A DNA stretch of 6,537 nt from an uncultured Nitrospirota bacterium (lineage in GTDB: Bacteria; Nitrospinota; Nitrospinia; SZUA-224). The notes under the pieces were generated by a model. The model saw nothing but the letters and a program-made list of their open reading frames with translations. It had not been told where the DNA came from and did no database searches. The position numbers were made by a program, and so were the translations under genes. The stretch is taken from NCBI GenBank assembly GCA_913009285.1, contig CAJVYE010000059.1, positions 1 through 6,537 on the forward strand, written 5' to 3'. How positions within the stretch are numbered: position 1 is the first letter of the stretch; the number at the start of each line of letters is the position of its first letter. Below, in pieces: positions 5,997 to 6,537 of this stretch.

Positions 5997-6301
5997 AGAG
6001 TAGTTACAAGCCTTTCATAGCCTGGAATGTTAGCCTGAATAATATTCGGGATATTCCAGTTAAGCTTCTTAAACCAGTCGGGACCTATTGGCATTTTCAT
6101 AGGCATAGCTGGATTTCCAAGAGGGCTTACCTGTGCATCAATCTCTTTTTTGAGGAGGGTTAAACCATAGAATGTAAAGAAAATAGTCACATTGTAGTCC
6201 ATAGCAGCTGCTGTAGATGCTAGGATGAAGGCAGGATAGGCCCAATCCATGGCTCCCTTAGTTTGGATGATAGTCATACTATGTTTGTCTTGTTCTAACA
6301 T
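5993..6301 (-). CDS. DsrE2-like protein, N-terminal fragment before frameshift
   Basis: This frame gives 102 residues of the first half of a DsrE2-family protein (COG2210-like sulfur-relay group). It has the opening strand MTIIQTKGAMDWAYPAFI, the hydrophobic helix and strand ASTAAAMDYNVTIFFTFYGL, and the family signature SPLGNPAMPM. It ends early at a TGA (5993-5995), before the conserved cysteine. The ATG at 6299-6301 follows AAAGGAGAGG, a strong ribosome site. DsrE2 proteins are small membrane- or cytoplasm-associated partners of TusA-type sulfur carriers. Without the second half this product should lack its active cysteine. Confidence 0.65.
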   Translation of the reverse strand: MLEQDKHSMTIIQTKGAMDWAYPAFILASTAAAMDYNVTIFFTFYGLTLLKKEIDAQVSPLGNPAMPMKMPIGPDWFKKLNWNIPNIIQANIPGYERLVTTL

Positions 6302-6379
6302 GATATCCTCTCCTTTCTGAAAAAAAGATCATTTATATTAAAACTGCTGGTTATATTTCTCTTTCCGGTTTATTTTTTG

Positions 6380-6408
6380 AACATACCATACCCTTACGTA
6401 ACTGTCAA
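6380..6408 (-). promoter_or_regulatory. Sigma70 promoter of the DsrE2-HMA operon
   Basis: On the minus strand a perfect TTGACA (6403-6408) lies 17 bases from TATGTT (6380-6385). A TGG directly before the latter gives an extended -10 (TGnTATGTT). Transcription would start near 6373, about 70 bases before the DsrE2 ATG. This is the best promoter match in the window. Confidence 0.75.
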
Positions 6409-6446
6409 GTTATATTTACAGAAAAATCATATAAAATTTTGCCCTC

Positions 6447-6477
6447 TTTCAATTTAAGCAAAATAATGCAATTGAAA
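6447..6477. promoter_or_regulatory. Inverted repeat, possible operator upstream of the promoter
   Basis: TTTCAATT (6447-6454) and AATTGAAA (6470-6477) are perfect inverted copies with a 15-base spacer; inside it GCA and TGC extend the symmetry imperfectly. The centre is about 90 bases upstream of the predicted transcription start, a usual place for an activator site. The bound protein is unknown. Confidence 0.35.
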
Positions 6478-6506
6478 CAACCCCTAAAAAATCCTTTGAA
6501 CCCCAT

Positions 6507-6528
6507 ATAAAAGAAGCATTTACTTCTT
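6507..6528 (-). terminator. Weak hairpin-T terminator for a gene beyond the window
   Basis: On the minus strand AAGAAG and CTTCTT form a 6-bp stem around TAAATG and run into TTATAT. It lies about 100 bases upstream of the DsrE2 promoter. If real, it would end a minus-strand gene lying outside the window. The stem is short and AT-rich. Confidence 0.22.
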
Positions 6529-6537
6529 CCCCTGATT

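Larger units (their letters stand above)
5787..6301 (-). pseudogene. Full DsrE2-like gene, split by a one-base frameshift
   Basis: The two fragments together give a protein of about 171-172 residues, the normal DsrE2 length, with all expected motifs in order. The break is at CTGTGAAAAAG (minus strand). Restoring one A to read CTG ATG AAA AAG gives Thr-Thr-Leu-Met-Lys-Lys, the kind of sequence seen at this point in relatives. The rest shows no decay, and promoter and ribosome site are intact. A sequencing or assembly error, or a very recent mutation, is more likely than an old pseudogene. Programmed frameshifting is unlikely because the stop precedes the A run. Confidence 0.7.

Noticed and set aside
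6460..6500. Sigma54 promoter (GG-N10-GC) upstream of the DsrE2 gene
   Set aside because: The nearest GG and GC pair is 11 bases apart, not 10, and a good sigma70 promoter lies closer to the gene.

Overview
The window looks like the end of an Illumina-assembled contig from an AT-rich Gram-negative bacterium. The gene set suggests the Desulfobacterota/Nitrospirota part of the tree: a FlhG-like MinD ATPase, MgtE, a PlsB-like acyltransferase fused to a hydrolase, and a DsrE2-type protein beside an HMA-like protein. This placement rests on family resemblance only and is tentative. The first 132 bases are not genomic: they hold a full Illumina universal adapter (75-132, one mismatch) and a partial second copy (42-54). 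Genomic sequence starts at 133.

Layout. (1) 133-990, minus: a MinD/ParA-family ATPase whose C-terminus is cut off by the adapter. An open frame runs on through the adapter to 79, but those last 17 residues are artefact. (2) 1155-2495, minus: a complete MgtE magnesium transporter, upstream of and co-oriented with the ATPase. (3) 2496-3195: a 700-base divergent intergenic region. It holds a probable promoter, a strong minus-strand terminator-like hairpin, a possible 10-codon ORF, two inverted repeats on the mgtE side, and a degenerate dispersed-repeat-like block (2976-3157) on the other side. (4) 3196-5523, plus: a 775-residue fusion of a glycerophospholipid-type acyltransferase and an alpha/beta hydrolase. 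(5) 5555-6301, minus, convergent with the fusion gene across a 31-base gap: a two-gene operon encoding a DsrE2-like sulfur-relay protein, split by a one-base frameshift at 5993-5996, and a 72-residue HMA-fold protein without the metal-binding CxxC. Upstream are a good sigma70 promoter (6380-6408) and an 8-bp inverted repeat that may be an operator.

The genes do not form one pathway. They are neighbouring units for magnesium transport, ATPase-dependent positioning or flagellar control, membrane lipid metabolism, and a small sulfur/thiol-relay operon. No RNA gene, transposase, CRISPR array or recognisable phage element was seen. The points most worth checking are the adapter-derived protein tail, the frameshifted DsrE2 gene, the acyltransferase-hydrolase fusion with its HX4E motif, and the structured mgtE leader.
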